This document shows positions 21,374 to 31,541 of a stretch of DNA of 64,000 nucleotides, in pieces. Under the pieces are notes generated by a model. That model searched no databases and was not told the origin of the DNA. It was given only the letters and a program-made list of their open reading frames with translations. Positions within the stretch are counted from its first letter, which is position 1. Every line of letters starts with the position of its first letter. The translations under genes and the position numbers were made by a program. Source of the stretch: Plotosus lineatus (lineage: Eukaryota; Chordata; Actinopteri; Siluriformes; Plotosidae); contig CM045750.1 of assembly GCA_024760905.1 (NCBI GenBank), forward strand, positions 11,854,419 through 11,918,418. Direction: 5' to 3'.

Positions 21374-22087
21374 CCGTGTTTCCCTGAAAATAAGACCTAA
21401 CCACAAAATAAGACCTAGCGTGATTTTACAAGATTTTAATATAGGCCCTCCCCTTAAAATAAGCCCTAGTTGAGAGCGGCAGCAATTCATTGGCCTGTTA
21501 CTCGCTCCATCTAGGGCTCTAGGCAAAGTGCTGACTCATCTAGTATTAGACAGCTTTACCTAAGGTACGCTGTCAAAGCATCAATCCTTGCGCGTTGAGG
21601 CTCAGTCGATGATGTCAGCGACTGCTTTAAAACGAGGACATACACTTGCGTCCATAAAAATCGCTAAAATCTTTTGATTCGGCTCTGGTTACAATTCTTT
21701 CCCATGGTTTTAACATTCCACGACACGACATATTTCTATGTGGTCGTCATAGCGAACGATCAAACGTCAATCAAACTTATTTCAAACTTGGTAGCGCGCT
21801 TCGTTCCCAGGGTTTATCGAACGATATTTGACCCTAAATCTCGTTCCGCTTTGATTTCACCCTTACGAGAATAGACAAGATGAGCACAAGAAAGAGTTAT
21901 TCAATAGAGTACAAGAAAGGAATTGTGGCGGAATCATTGGGCAAGAACCTTATTGTTTTCTGTAAAGAAAAGAATTTGGATCTCCGAATGGTTCTAAAAT
22001 GGCGATCATCACCTAAAAATAAGCCCTAGTATCATATTTCGGTATGAAAATTATTATAAGCCCTGTCTTATTTTCGCGGAAACATGC
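21374..22087 (+). mobile_element. Pogo-like element, CCGTGTTTCC family
   Basis: TIRs are CCGTGTTTCCCTGAAAATAA and, at the right end in reverse, GCATGTTTCCGCGAAAATAA. TA flanks lie at 21372-21373 and 22088-22089. Subterminal AAAATAAGCCCTAG repeats occur near both ends. It carries a short ORF. Confidence 0.65.
21880..22029 (+). pseudogene. 49-codon transposase N-terminal fragment
   Basis: The ATG at 21880 opens MSTRKSYSIEYKKGIVAESL and continues with NLIVFCKEKNLDLRMVLKWR to a TAG at 22027-22029 within the right subterminal repeat. A SYS.EYK start and a .VLKWR end match the first helix-turn-helix of pogo-superfamily transposases. The catalytic part has been deleted. The frame is open, so the deletion may be recent. 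Confidence 0.5.
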
Positions 22088-22263
22088 TAATAGATAAGTA
22101 GTTAACTTCTCATTCCCTGTCATTGTCTCAGTACAAGGTCCTAGATTATAGGTGAGTTGAGAGCAAGGAAAACACTAAGATGTGCCGTTCAGGGGGTCCT
22201 CCGGGATTGGGTTAGGGAATCCTTGTTCTAGATGACCTTTCACATTTGAAAAAAATTACGTTA

Positions 22264-22600
22264 CAACAGCAGTGGTTAGCATGTCTGCGTCATACCAAGG
22301 AGATCTTGGGTTCAAGTCCCAGGCTCAATGAAGGTGTTTCTGTGTGGAGTTTGCATGTTCTCTTTGTGCTTGTGTTTCCTTCTGGTACTTTAATTTTCTT
22401 CCACAACCCTAGGCTAACTGCCTGTTCCAAATTACCCCTAGGAGTGAGTGCAAATGGTTGTGTGTGTGTTTTTCCCTATAAGGGTCTGGTGAACTGTTCA
22501 GGATGTACCCTGCCTTTTGCCCCGTGTCAAGTGAGCTCCAGTCTCATTATGACCCTAATAAAATAAACTGATGTGGCAAATTGAGTGAGTAAATGAATAT
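22264..22600 (+). mobile_element. V-SINE-like copy 9
   Basis: Head CAGTGGTTAGCATGTCTGC, central block GGAGTTTGCATGTTCTC at 22346 and a diverged tail. Confidence 0.75.
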
Positions 22601-22690
22601 GCAGTGCCCAAACTGCATATTTTTAAGGTTCACCTTGAATTTATTTTAAAAAATGCCTTTTATCAAATGAAAAATATCTTAAACACCTGC

Positions 22691-22804
22691 AATGGCGAGC
22701 TGTCCAGGGTGCACTCTTCCCTCACTCAGAGTCAGCTGAGGTTGGCACAAGCATCCCCGTGACCATAATTATGACTAAGCGGTTAAGAAAATAAATGAAT
22801 GAAT
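22691..22804 (+). mobile_element. L2/V SINE tail fragment
   Basis: Only the tail module is present, from TGGCGAGCTGTCCAGGGTGC to AATGAATGAAT. Confidence 0.65.
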
Positions 22805-22981
22805 AAACATAAAAGAGTTATTATTGAATAAATCTTGTTTGTATTATTATTAAAGAGGTCTGTAAGCATAATGCAGTGCTTAGCGTGTCTGCCTGAAGTA
22901 AGAAGATCCTTCCATTGGTCATTCCAACTTTGTTCATGTTTGTGTGAACTGTGTTCATGTTTGTGTGTCATTCCAACTGTA

Positions 22982-23065
22982 TTTTATGGCTCAGGCTTTT
23001 AACCTTGCATAAACATTTGTAAGATTATAACTCTGCTAAGAAGACATGGTCAACACACGCACGCG

Positions 23066-23122
<57 letters not shown>

Positions 23123-23237
23123 ACACAGACACACACACACACACACACGCACGCGTGTGACTCCCAGTGAAAGTGATTCCCGGTGCCATGGTCATTGTAC
23201 AATTATAACTCTGCTAAGAAGACATGGTCAACACACG

Positions 23238-23288
<51 letters not shown>

Positions 23289-23544
23289 ACACAGACACAC
23301 GCGTGTGACTCCCGGTGAAAGTGATTCCGGTGCCATGGTCATTGTACAATTATAACTCTGCTAAGAAGACATGGTCAACACGAAGTACCTTAAAAGCTAT
23401 GCTTTTATAATTTTTAAAGGGTAGTCTTGGGAGCCTTGGAACGAATCACACGTTTTACATGTAAAATGCGCCTCTATTTACAAAAAATCTAGATTCCGAA
23501 AAAAGCGCTGGAACGGATCAATTTTGTTGGAAGAGGGCCGACTG
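22982..23544. mobile_element. Tigger-type element with tandem duplication
   Basis: The right end AGAGGGCCGACTG plus TA is the inverse of a CAGTCGGCCCTCT TIR. The body matches the 44.2-44.8 kb element (GGCTTTTAACCTTGCATAAA, then TTACATGTAAAATGCG). A segment starting TATAACTCTGCTAAGAAGAC is repeated at 23026, 23204 and 23351. Confidence 0.75.
23055..23302. repeat. Two (AC)n runs in the duplicated unit
   Basis: (AC)n lies at about 23067-23150 and 23249-23300. Both grow from the same ACACGCACGCGC seed. Confidence 0.85.
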
Positions 23545-23546
23545 TA

Positions 23547-23985
23547 TTAACATCAATGGATTCAAGAAACAAGGAATAAAGAAACTGTAATTAAATTTAT
23601 TATCAGTCTTACAGAAAGTCTTACTTTCCATGACTGTGAATACACGACTCTACGGAGCATTGTCTCTCTCAAATCGGCCTTCCAGAAAACAGGAAGTGTA
23701 AAATCCTGAGAACTTCCTGTGAAGTGTTTTGCATATACAATGCTGTGTTTTGGGAAGGCAACATGGCCGCTCCGTCAAACCGACAAAACTTTCCAGCAGC
23801 TTCCTTCCTCGCCTGAATCTGAGCAGCATCGTGGGAAAGTCAGAAAGGCATTACTATACTGGGCTGTTCCCAATGCATTGTACTCAGTCATTCAGCACCA
23901 CCGAACCCCTGAGCCCTAACAAATACAACTAGAACAGTTATAGCACATGACATTGTTTCTGTTTGTGTGGGTGTGTGTGACAAGT
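23547..23985. other. Unique sequence, mildly GC-rich
   Basis: Contains CAACATGGCCGC near 23760. No supported exon. Confidence 0.35.
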
Positions 23986-23989
23986 GTCT

Positions 23990-23993
<4 letters not shown>

Positions 23994-24034
<41 letters not shown>
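23994..24034. repeat. (TG)n microsatellite
   Basis: An uninterrupted TG run. Confidence 0.95.
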
Positions 24035-24037
<3 letters not shown>

Positions 24038-24115
24038 CACACAGAAAACTTAGGTAATTTGCTTATTTTTGGTTTTTGCTTCCTTAAACTTTCAGCCATT
24101 CTTTTGCGTGTGTGG

Positions 24116-24116
<1 letters not shown>

Positions 24117-24162
<46 letters not shown>
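24117..24162. repeat. (AG)n microsatellite
   Basis: About 22 GA dinucleotides. Confidence 0.95.
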
Positions 24163-24164
<2 letters not shown>

Positions 24165-24865
24165 TGAATATTTGCTTTGCTTTCCCGAGATGACAGATTA
24201 AAGAAACATGGCCTTCTTTCTCCATTGTGTTTCCTATCAGTGCCAATCTGAGTTTTTCTGGCATAAAATGTCTTCAGAACCTGATCCTGAGGTTATATGG
24301 ATGGAGTCGCCAACAAGGAGCCTTATTTCCTTTCTTCTATGGGAACATTTCTGCTCCTTTGGCTTTTAAATAAGAATTTGTAGACGTTTGTGAAAGAAAT
24401 CCGAGTCAGTGTCAGGAAAGTCATCTTCCACGGAGACCTCAGACCTCCTTGGCAGGTCCGATACATCAAAATGATCAAAAAAAAAAAGAGGAAGGTGTGG
24501 AGGTCAAGTTCACGAGGTTGTATAAGGATTCCCTCACTTCCTTCTCCCTCATGTAAAAGTGTACAGATGGGTCTCTCAGCTGCTTCCTGTTTATTATGAA
24601 GGAAAGCTTCTGCACTCTCTTGAAAAAGATGGAAACAAGCTTCCTGTAAAGCTTCCATGTACGTAGGGGATGTAGTCGTTCCGCTTGTTCATATCCGCCA
24701 GTAAAGTCTTGCCTCTGAATCTGAGAAAGGATGTCAGATGAATAAGATTTTCTGCGAAAGCAAACATTTAGCTGTTGTCATATGGGTTGGTTCTGATGAC
24801 GGTTCAACATGGTCGCCATTCAAACATGGCGAGAACATCCAAATTTCAAACAAAAACAGCCTCAC
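24163..24865. other. Unique sequence
   Basis: A 111-codon ORF on the minus strand (24323-24658) includes a poly-Phe/Leu stretch encoded by an A-run. No family was recognised. Confidence 0.35.
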
Positions 24866-24867
24866 CC

Positions 24868-24935
24868 AGCCTGTGACTCGAACCCAGAGCCTTCCTGCTG
24901 TACGACAGATATGCTAATCACTCAACTGCCCTAAT
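24868..24935 (-). mobile_element. V-SINE-like head fragment
   Basis: Reverse head around GACTCGAACCCAGAGCCTTC. Confidence 0.5.
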
Positions 24936-24980
24936 CGCGGCTAATGGCAAAAATAATTAAAAAAAACAAATGCTATTTGG

Positions 24981-25155
24981 GATAGCATGGTGCCGTACAT
25001 GTGGATGTGAGTTTTCTAGGATGTGTGTTGGACCTGTGATAGACTGATAATCTGTTCAGGGTGTACCCTTCCTTCGTTCACTGCTGGAGATAGGCTCCAG
25101 CTTACTCGCAACCCTAATGGGATGAAACGGATCGGAAAATGAGTGAATGAGATGA
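24981..25155 (+). mobile_element. V-SINE-like tail fragment 10
   Basis: GTTCAGGGTGTACCCTTCC and GGAGATAGGCTCCAGC, then a GAATGA end. Confidence 0.6.
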
Positions 25156-25476
25156 CAAATGTTTTTGAAAGACGGTCAAAATGTTTATTTCTTCATCTCC
25201 TCTTTCATGTCCAGTAAGGAAGTGATGACACTAGAGGTGTGACAGAAAAGTGACTGATGTGAATGGAAACGCTGTCACTTTTCATTCTCAAATTTGTCAC
25301 ACAACATCTGTGGCATCACATTTTGGATGCCTGGTCTGTAAACTCACCGCAAAAAAAATTCCGAATATGTTTAAAATTTCCACGGATGTTACAAAACAAG
25401 GCTCGGACACAAAGTAATCTCAAACGCCTCACAACAGTCTGCACATGTAAGAAAGTCGCAAAGTTCATTCCTCTTC

Positions 25477-25572
25477 ATTCATTCATTTTCTGAACCGATT
25501 AATCTTAATTAAGGTCACGGGAAGGCTGGCACCCATCTCAAAGTAAGCCCTGGACACCTCGCCAGGCCAAAA
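25477..25572 (-). mobile_element. L2/V SINE tail fragment, reverse
   Basis: From CATTCATTCATTTTCTGAAC to CTCGCCAGGCC. Confidence 0.65.
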
Positions 25573-25828
25573 TCGCAAAATTGTCAAAATTATTCAGTTT
25601 TTGTTCTCAAGGAAAAGCTTGGGAAAAAAAAGCTCCACTTCCTCGACCTCGGCCACGACTAGAATCAGTGCAGCCAAGAGACACGCTACGAAAAGAGAAT
25701 AGACGATTGGGAATAAATTTATACAATTTAATGGAACAAATACAAGAATTTAGGTTGCAAATGTAGGTCAGTGCTTCTGATAGTGTTTAGGTCAGCAGAG
25801 AAAGCTTTGCTGACCCTGAAGTGCACCA

Positions 25829-25833
<5 letters not shown>
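25573..25833. other. Unique sequence
   Basis: Nothing recognised. Confidence 0.3.

Positions 25834-25878
<45 letters not shown>
25834..25878. repeat. (TA)n microsatellite
   Basis: It immediately precedes MITE copy B. Confidence 0.95.
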
Positions 25879-25881
<3 letters not shown>

Positions 25882-26337
25882 GGATCCCTCGCTACTTCGT
25901 GCTTCAGTGTATCGTGGTTTTTTTAAATACCGTATGCATCGAATTAAAAAATAAAGAAATTAAGGAAGAATAGGGGGAAAAGTTAAAGAAAGCGCAGCAA
26001 AACAAGGCCAATTATGCAATAAAAAACCCAAACAAAAATAAAAAAAACAACCCAAAACCCCCCATCAAAACTATTTACATTTTTATGTGAGGTGCGCATC
26101 TGAGTGCGCGTGTGTGTCTGTAGGTATGTATTTATATTTTATTTACATCTTATGCATTATTTTTGAATGTGTAATTGTTATTATAAGCATTTTTATCATT
26201 GAATATGTATTTATTGATATTATATACACATATACATGTATGTATATGTCAGTCGGGGGGATTGAGTCTACTTCGCGGAATTCAGCAGTCATGGGGGATC
26301 TCGGTCCCAATTAACCGCGGAAAGTGAGGGATCCCTG
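25879..26337. mobile_element. Tigger-type MITE, CAGGGATC family (copy B)
   Basis: Ends CAGGGATCCCTCGCTACTTC and GAAAGTGAGGGATCCCTG. It has TA on both sides and is opposite in orientation to copy A. Confidence 0.85.
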
Positions 26338-26345
26338 TATATGTA

Positions 26346-26827
26346 CAGGAATCCCTCGCTACTTTGCGCTTCAATTCATGCAGCTTCAGTGCATCACGGG
26401 TTTTTTTTTTAAATATTCATCAAAATAAAAAATAAGGAAATTAAAGCAAAATGGGGGGGAAAAGTTAAGGAAAATGCCGCAAAACAAGGCCAATTATGAA
26501 AAAAATAAATAAATAAACAAACAAAAACAAAAAAATAACCCAAAACCCCCCATCAAAACTATTTACATTTTTATGTGAGGTGCGCATCTGTGTATGCACA
26601 CACGCGTTTGTATGTGTGTGTATTTATATTTTATTTAAATCTTATGCATTATTTTTGAATGTTTAATTGTTATTATAAGCATTTATAGCATTGAATATGT
26701 ATTTATTGATATTATATACACATATATATCTATGTATACGTCAGTCAGGAGAAGTTGATCCTACTTCGGGAATTTGGTGGTCGCGGCGGGATCTTGATCC
26801 CACTTAACCGCGGAAAGTCAGGGATCC

Positions 26828-26830
<3 letters not shown>
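26346..26830. mobile_element. Tigger-type MITE, CAGGGATC family (copy C)
   Basis: Ends CAGGAATCCCTCGCTACTTT and AAAGTCAGGGATCCCTG. It starts 8 bp after copy B, in the same orientation. Confidence 0.85.

Positions 26831-26898
<68 letters not shown>
26831..26898. repeat. (TA)n microsatellite
   Basis: About 34 TA dinucleotides directly after copy C. Confidence 0.95.
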
Positions 26899-26899
<1 letters not shown>

Positions 26900-26902
<3 letters not shown>

Positions 26903-27775
26903 TAAAAAATCAATTCACCTCCCTAACTGCTTTATCCTCGTCAGTGTCATGACAGACCCCAGGAGCACCGATTCAAGCTAGAAATACATCCTGGATCAGA
27001 TACCATGAATACCAGGAGCAAACCAGAGAACCCAGAACAAACCCACAATATATAAAACTTTTCAAGACAGAAACTTCAGCACTAACCAGGGACCCTAGAA
27101 GTTTTAGGTGCTGTTCCAGTCCATCTTGTTGAAAAAATGTCTTGTCATCATGAACGTCAGTTCGGATTACAAACGTGTATAAAATATCAGTTAAAAGATT
27201 GTGGGAATACTCGGGCCTGATATCTATTCTGTTTAAACAATAACATGGCTTTAAAAATCTGTCTTATCTTACAATCAGAAAGCTGGACATTGTGGTTTAT
27301 TTGGTCCTGGATTTGGATCAAGAATAACTTTACAGCAGCGATAAGTCTCAAAGCTGGCAAGTCTCTCCACAGGGCGAGGGCTTGTTTAAATACAGTAGGG
27401 AACTTGGGGTCAGTTTGTTTATGGATTCTGTAAACACTGAATGTTTAATTATTATTATTTTAAGGTAGCACATGTACTCTTAATCAGTGATGTTTCTATC
27501 ACCTGATACTATCTCAGGATTTGTCTGTAGACTAAGGGCCGGCCATCATCAGTAGGAACCTCATGGAGCCAAACAACCCTTTGTGAACCCTTAAACTCGA
27601 AGTGTTTGCCCCTGTTGAGTCTGAAGCATAAATAGTTTCACTGTTTGCCAGAAGCCCAACAACGTGGAACATATTAAACATTTATATGACAGCTTTGACG
27701 AATTCTCAAATCTAATGAGAATGGGGGGGGGGGGGGTGTGGTTTTATTCACAGCAGTTTCTCAGACAGTGCTCAC
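26900..27775. other. Unique sequence with a poly-G run
   Basis: Poly-G at 27724-27735. Nothing else recognised. Confidence 0.35.
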
Positions 27776-27777
27776 CT

Positions 27778-28076
27778 CACTCATTCACTCATTTGCTGAA
27801 CCTCTGAATACTATTAGGGCCATGGGAGGCTGGAGCCACACCAGACCATCTCAAAGCAAACACACAAACATTCACACTCACACCTAGCGGCAATTTGGAA
27901 GAGCCAGTTAGCATAATGTGCATGTTGTTGGATTATGGAATGAAACCAGAGTATGTAAAGAAAACCCACGCAAGCACAGGGAGAACATGGAAACTCCACA
28001 CAGAAACGCACTCACTGAGTCCGGAACTTGAACCCAGAATCTCCTTCTTGCTATCCACTACACCACCGTGCCACCC
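27778..28076 (-). mobile_element. V-SINE-like copy 11 (complete, reverse)
   Basis: Reverse tail CTCATTCACTCATTTGCTGA, central block GGGAGAACATGGAAACTCCA and head CACTACACCACCGTGCCACC, in that order. Confidence 0.8.
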
Positions 28077-28374
28077 ACTGCTAACATTTCCCCAAATTCC
28101 ATGTAAGTCCATCAAGTCTCTGCCATTTTCCATCAGATATCAATCAGAAAGTTCAAGTATGATGCATTCGGTAGCTCCGATTGGTTGAATTAAATTCTTG
28201 ATGAAACACTGGAATGAAAACTGTTTTTTTATTTAAAACAAACTAGCTTATTTATTTTAAGTAAAACAACTACAGGGTGGGGTTTTTTGTTTGTTTTTTT
28301 TTAGCAATCTTACAATCAATTCTGCTGTTTTAGTCGTGGACCGAAATGAGAAAATCCATCACTTCACCAAGCTC

Positions 28375-28448
28375 GATGTGGAGAAGGCCAAGTCCGTTAA
28401 CCACAACATGAGACCTTCTTGCTGTGAGAGGAAAGTGCTAACTACTAC
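28375..28448 (-). mobile_element. V-SINE-like head fragment carrying the R4 insertion
   Basis: A reverse head motif (AGACCTTCTTGCTGTGAGAG) just before the target site of the next SINE. Confidence 0.5.
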
Positions 28449-28799
28449 TTCTTCTTTTCCTTTTGGCTTTTTCCCTTTTTCAGGGATCGCCACAGCGAAT
28501 CATTTGATTTGCTTGTTTGATTTGGCATAGATTTTTTTTTGTCGGATGCCTGTCCTGACACAACCCTTTAGCAAGGGACAGAAACACGCTGGCAGCTTTG
28601 CAGCTACTCTTGTCAAAAGTCAGCAATGGTTCTTTTACATGAACCTCTCACCATAGACAGTGAGAGACATGGCTGGCCTTTGATAACCCAGTTAGCTGCA
28701 CTGGGGGGGGACAGTGACAACCTTGTGGAGAGTGGAACTCGAACCCCCAACCTTAGGATCAGCGATCCAGCGCCCTTTACCACCAGGCCACCACTGCCT
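28449..28799 (-). mobile_element. Modular SINE, RTE tail (copy R4)
   Basis: A full-length reverse copy with a perfect 18-bp target-site duplication, GAAAGTGCTAACTACTAC, at 28431-28448 and 28800-28817. The tail ends with (AAG)n next to AAAAGGAAAAG, like the RTE LINE tail. Confidence 0.93.
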
Positions 28800-29097
28800 G
28801 AAAGTGCTAACTACTACACACCAGATTAAACATGTTGGACAATTAAAGAACAGAATTTGTATTATTGTTGAATTTGTAAAAACATTTATTGTACATTTAT
28901 GGAAGGTGCCACTGCTTTGTAACAAGAAGTTTATTAGCAATGTCTTCTGAAGAGGGACTCGGGTTTTTCTAAAGCATGACAATCAAAAATCAGGAGTAGC
29001 GTGAATGTTTAGGTTGTGTATTGTGATTAATAACAGTAGTTGACCTGTGTCTGGGACATCTCATATCATTTAATATTATATTACTCATCTGCCTGGA

Positions 29098-29206
29098 ACA
29101 TACAAAGTCCTCACAGTAACTCCCTTCCAAGCCCGGGACTCAAAACCAGGGCCATCTTGCGGTGAGAACGAAATACTAGCCACTACACCACCATGTTGCC
29201 TCCCAG
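29098..29206 (-). mobile_element. V-SINE-like head fragment 12
   Basis: Reverse head from GCCCGGGACTCAAAACCAGG to CTACACCACCATGTTGCC. Confidence 0.6.
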
Positions 29207-29321
29207 AGGAACAAACAAAAGGTAGATGAAAGTCGTCAACCAAGAATTAACAGGGCCTTTCTGCCATTTGAATGAAATGGTCGATGAGGTTATCAATTCT
29301 CAGTTGACAAAGTTTATTTTC

Positions 29322-29646
29322 TATAGGGTGCTGGATTGCTGATCTTAAGGTTGGGGGTTCAAGTCCCACCCTCCACAAAGTTGTCACTGTAACCTCCAAA
29401 TGCTGCTAACTGGATTATCAAAGGCCGGCCATGTCTCTCACTGTCTATGGTGTGAGGTTCATGTAAAAAAAAAAAAAAAAACATTGCTGACTTTCATAAA
29501 GAGGAGCTGCAAAGCCGTCAGAGTGTTTCTGTCCCTTGCTAAAGGGTTGTGTCAGGAAGGGCATCCGACATAAAAACCTATGCCAAATCAAACGTGCGAA
29601 TCATTCGCCTTGGCGACCCCTGATAAAGGGAAAAGGCCGAAAGGAA
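29322..29646 (+). mobile_element. Modular SINE, RTE tail, 5'-truncated (copy R5)
   Basis: Starts inside the head at TATAGGGTGCTGGATTGCTG. An A-run lies at 29465-29481. The tail GGCGACCCCTGATAAAGGG is close to the RTE LINE end. Confidence 0.85.
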
Positions 29647-30064
29647 ATCTCTCATTCATTCACTCACTTATGTGTTGAACCGCTTAATCCTGACAGGATC
29701 TGTACAGCACTGTATAGCATTAGAGATATTTTACTAAGAAACATGTTCATACTAAGATTTACATAATTCAAGAGAAGCTACTTTAGGATGTAACTAAAGG
29801 AACACCCCCTGACGCCAAATAAAGCAATGCATCAGCACGAGTGATCCGAAATACATACATGCACGCTCACATTTCTGTACAGTACCCGAGCATGATCATT
29901 AACAGAGCGTGCGAGGGACAACGTGATACGGTTGAGCTCACATGGCAAGGTTTCTTAAAAAAATAGTTCAAGGTAGGTATGACAATACGAATGCACCCAG
30001 TGGCAAGAAGAAATGAAAGGAAGTGGACTGCGAGGTGAACAATTGGAGGTATAAAATCTCAATC
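29647..30064. other. Unique sequence
   Basis: Apart from a short tail-like CATTCATTCACTCACTT near 29654, nothing was recognised. Confidence 0.35.
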
Positions 30065-30066
30065 AC

Positions 30067-30313
30067 CGCCAGTGCAGCTAACTGGGTTATCAAAGGCCGG
30101 CCATGTCTCTCACTGTCTATGGTGTGAGGTTAATATAAAAGAACCATTGCTGATTTTCGACAAGAGTAGGCTGCAAAGCCGTCGGTGTGTTTCCGCCCTG
30201 CGATGGCCTGGTGAGCTGTCCAGGGTGTACTCTGCCCTCGCCCAGAGTTGGCTGGTATGGGTGCCAGCCTCCCAGCCAACCTAATTAGGATTAAGCGGTT
30301 ATAGAAAGTGAAT
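30067..30313 (+). mobile_element. Modular SINE, L2/V tail, 5'-truncated (copy L4)
   Basis: Begins at CCGCCAGTGCAGCTAACTGG. The body and tail are complete. Confidence 0.8.
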
Positions 30314-30597
30314 TAAAAATCTCCATCAAACACTTTCATGAAGTAACAAACACGTTACCCAGACGGAATTTCTGCCAGCGATAACACCTTAGAAATTTGG
30401 GACGTGTGTGCAGCTTTGGGAACTGTGCACTATAGAATCGAATATTGTTTTAGGTTAGAAATTCAAGGAAAGTAAGGATTAATATAGCGGCAAAGTGCTG
30501 GAACTGAAATTTATGATGGACAAAACAGCCACGATACAACTAGTGGATGTAAGAATAATTCCATAAGGAGCACCCCAAGGCCAGTGATGTATCCCTG

Positions 30598-30656
30598 ATG
30601 ATAATGATAATGATGATGATGATGATGATGATGATTATGATGATGATTATGATGAA
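30598..30656. repeat. (GAT)n microsatellite
   Basis: GAT and AAT triplets. Confidence 0.9.
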
Positions 30657-30851
30657 CAAAAATTACAATCAGTGTTAAACCCATGACATTATATGTTTCA
30701 GTGTAAATCAGTGTAATCGTGACGTGACGACTGATGGCACGCTCATGACAGTCATTTTTGATGGAACTGTATGCATTACAGTACTCTTTGATGCAGAACT
30801 GGACCATCCTTGACATTCTCACCAGAAATGAAACTGATCCTAGTCTTAAAT

Positions 30852-31526
30852 CTTCTTCTTCTTTTCCTTTCGGCTTTTCCCTTCAGGGGTCGCCACAGCG
30901 AATCATCTGCCTCCATCTCACCCTATCCTTTGCATCTTCTTCTCTTACACCAATGACCTTCATGTCCTCCTTCACCACATCCATGAATCGTCTCTTTGGT
31001 CTTCCTCTAGGCCTTTTGCCTGGTAGTTCCAGCCTCAGCATCCTATTACCAATATACTCACTATCCCTCCTCTGTACATGTCCAAACCATCTCAATCTAG
31101 CCTCTCTGACTTTGTCTCCAAAACGTCTTACATGTGCTGTCCCTCTGATGTGCTCATTCCTAATCCTATCCATCCTCGTTACTCCCAAAGAGAACCTCAA
31201 CATTTTCATCTCTGCTACCTCCAGCTCTGCCTCCTGTCTTTTCCCCAGAGCCACTGTTTCTAACCCATACAACATCGTTGGCCTCAACACCGTCTTGTAC
31301 ACTTTTCCTTTCATTCTTGCCGATACCCTCCTATCACACCTCACACCGGACACTTTTCTCCAACCATTCCAACCTGCCTGCACACGCTTCTTCACCTCTT
31401 TTCCACACTCTCCATTGCTCTGGATTGTTGAGCCTAAGTACTTAAAATCCTCCACCTTTCTTATCTCTGCTCCTTGTAACCTCACCGTTCCTCTTGGGTC
31501 CTTGTCATTCATGCACATGTAAATCT
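30852..31526 (-). mobile_element. RTE-clade LINE insertion, 5'-truncated
   Basis: The insertion is bounded by a perfect 15-bp duplication, ATCCTAGTCTTAAAT, at 30837-30851 and 31527-31541. On the minus strand it contains the end of the RT ORF and a very short 3' tail finishing in (AAG)n. The intact frame and identical flanks indicate a young insertion. Confidence 0.93.
30883..31518 (-). pseudogene. RTE LINE ORF, C-terminal 211 residues
   Basis: The minus-strand frame opens at MCMNDKDPRGTVRLQGAEIR and contains VEDFKYLGSTIQSNGECGKE, LYGLETVALGKRQEAELEVA, RWFGHVQRRDSEYIGNR and PRGRPKRRFMDVVKEDM, then ends RWRQMIRCGDP. This is the post-catalytic region of RTE-clade reverse transcriptase. It is nearly identical to the C-terminus of the 62.4 kb copy. 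The endonuclease and the RT palm are missing because of 5' truncation, so the initiating Met is just the first one in the truncated frame. Confidence 0.92.
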
Positions 31527-31541
31527 ATCCTAGTCTTAAAT

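Noticed and set aside
30758..31522. 254-codon plus-strand ORF rich in Ser, Leu and Pro (and 297 codons at 62355-63248)
   Set aside because: Antisense shadows of the RTE reverse transcriptase ORF. The minus strand carries the recognisable motifs.
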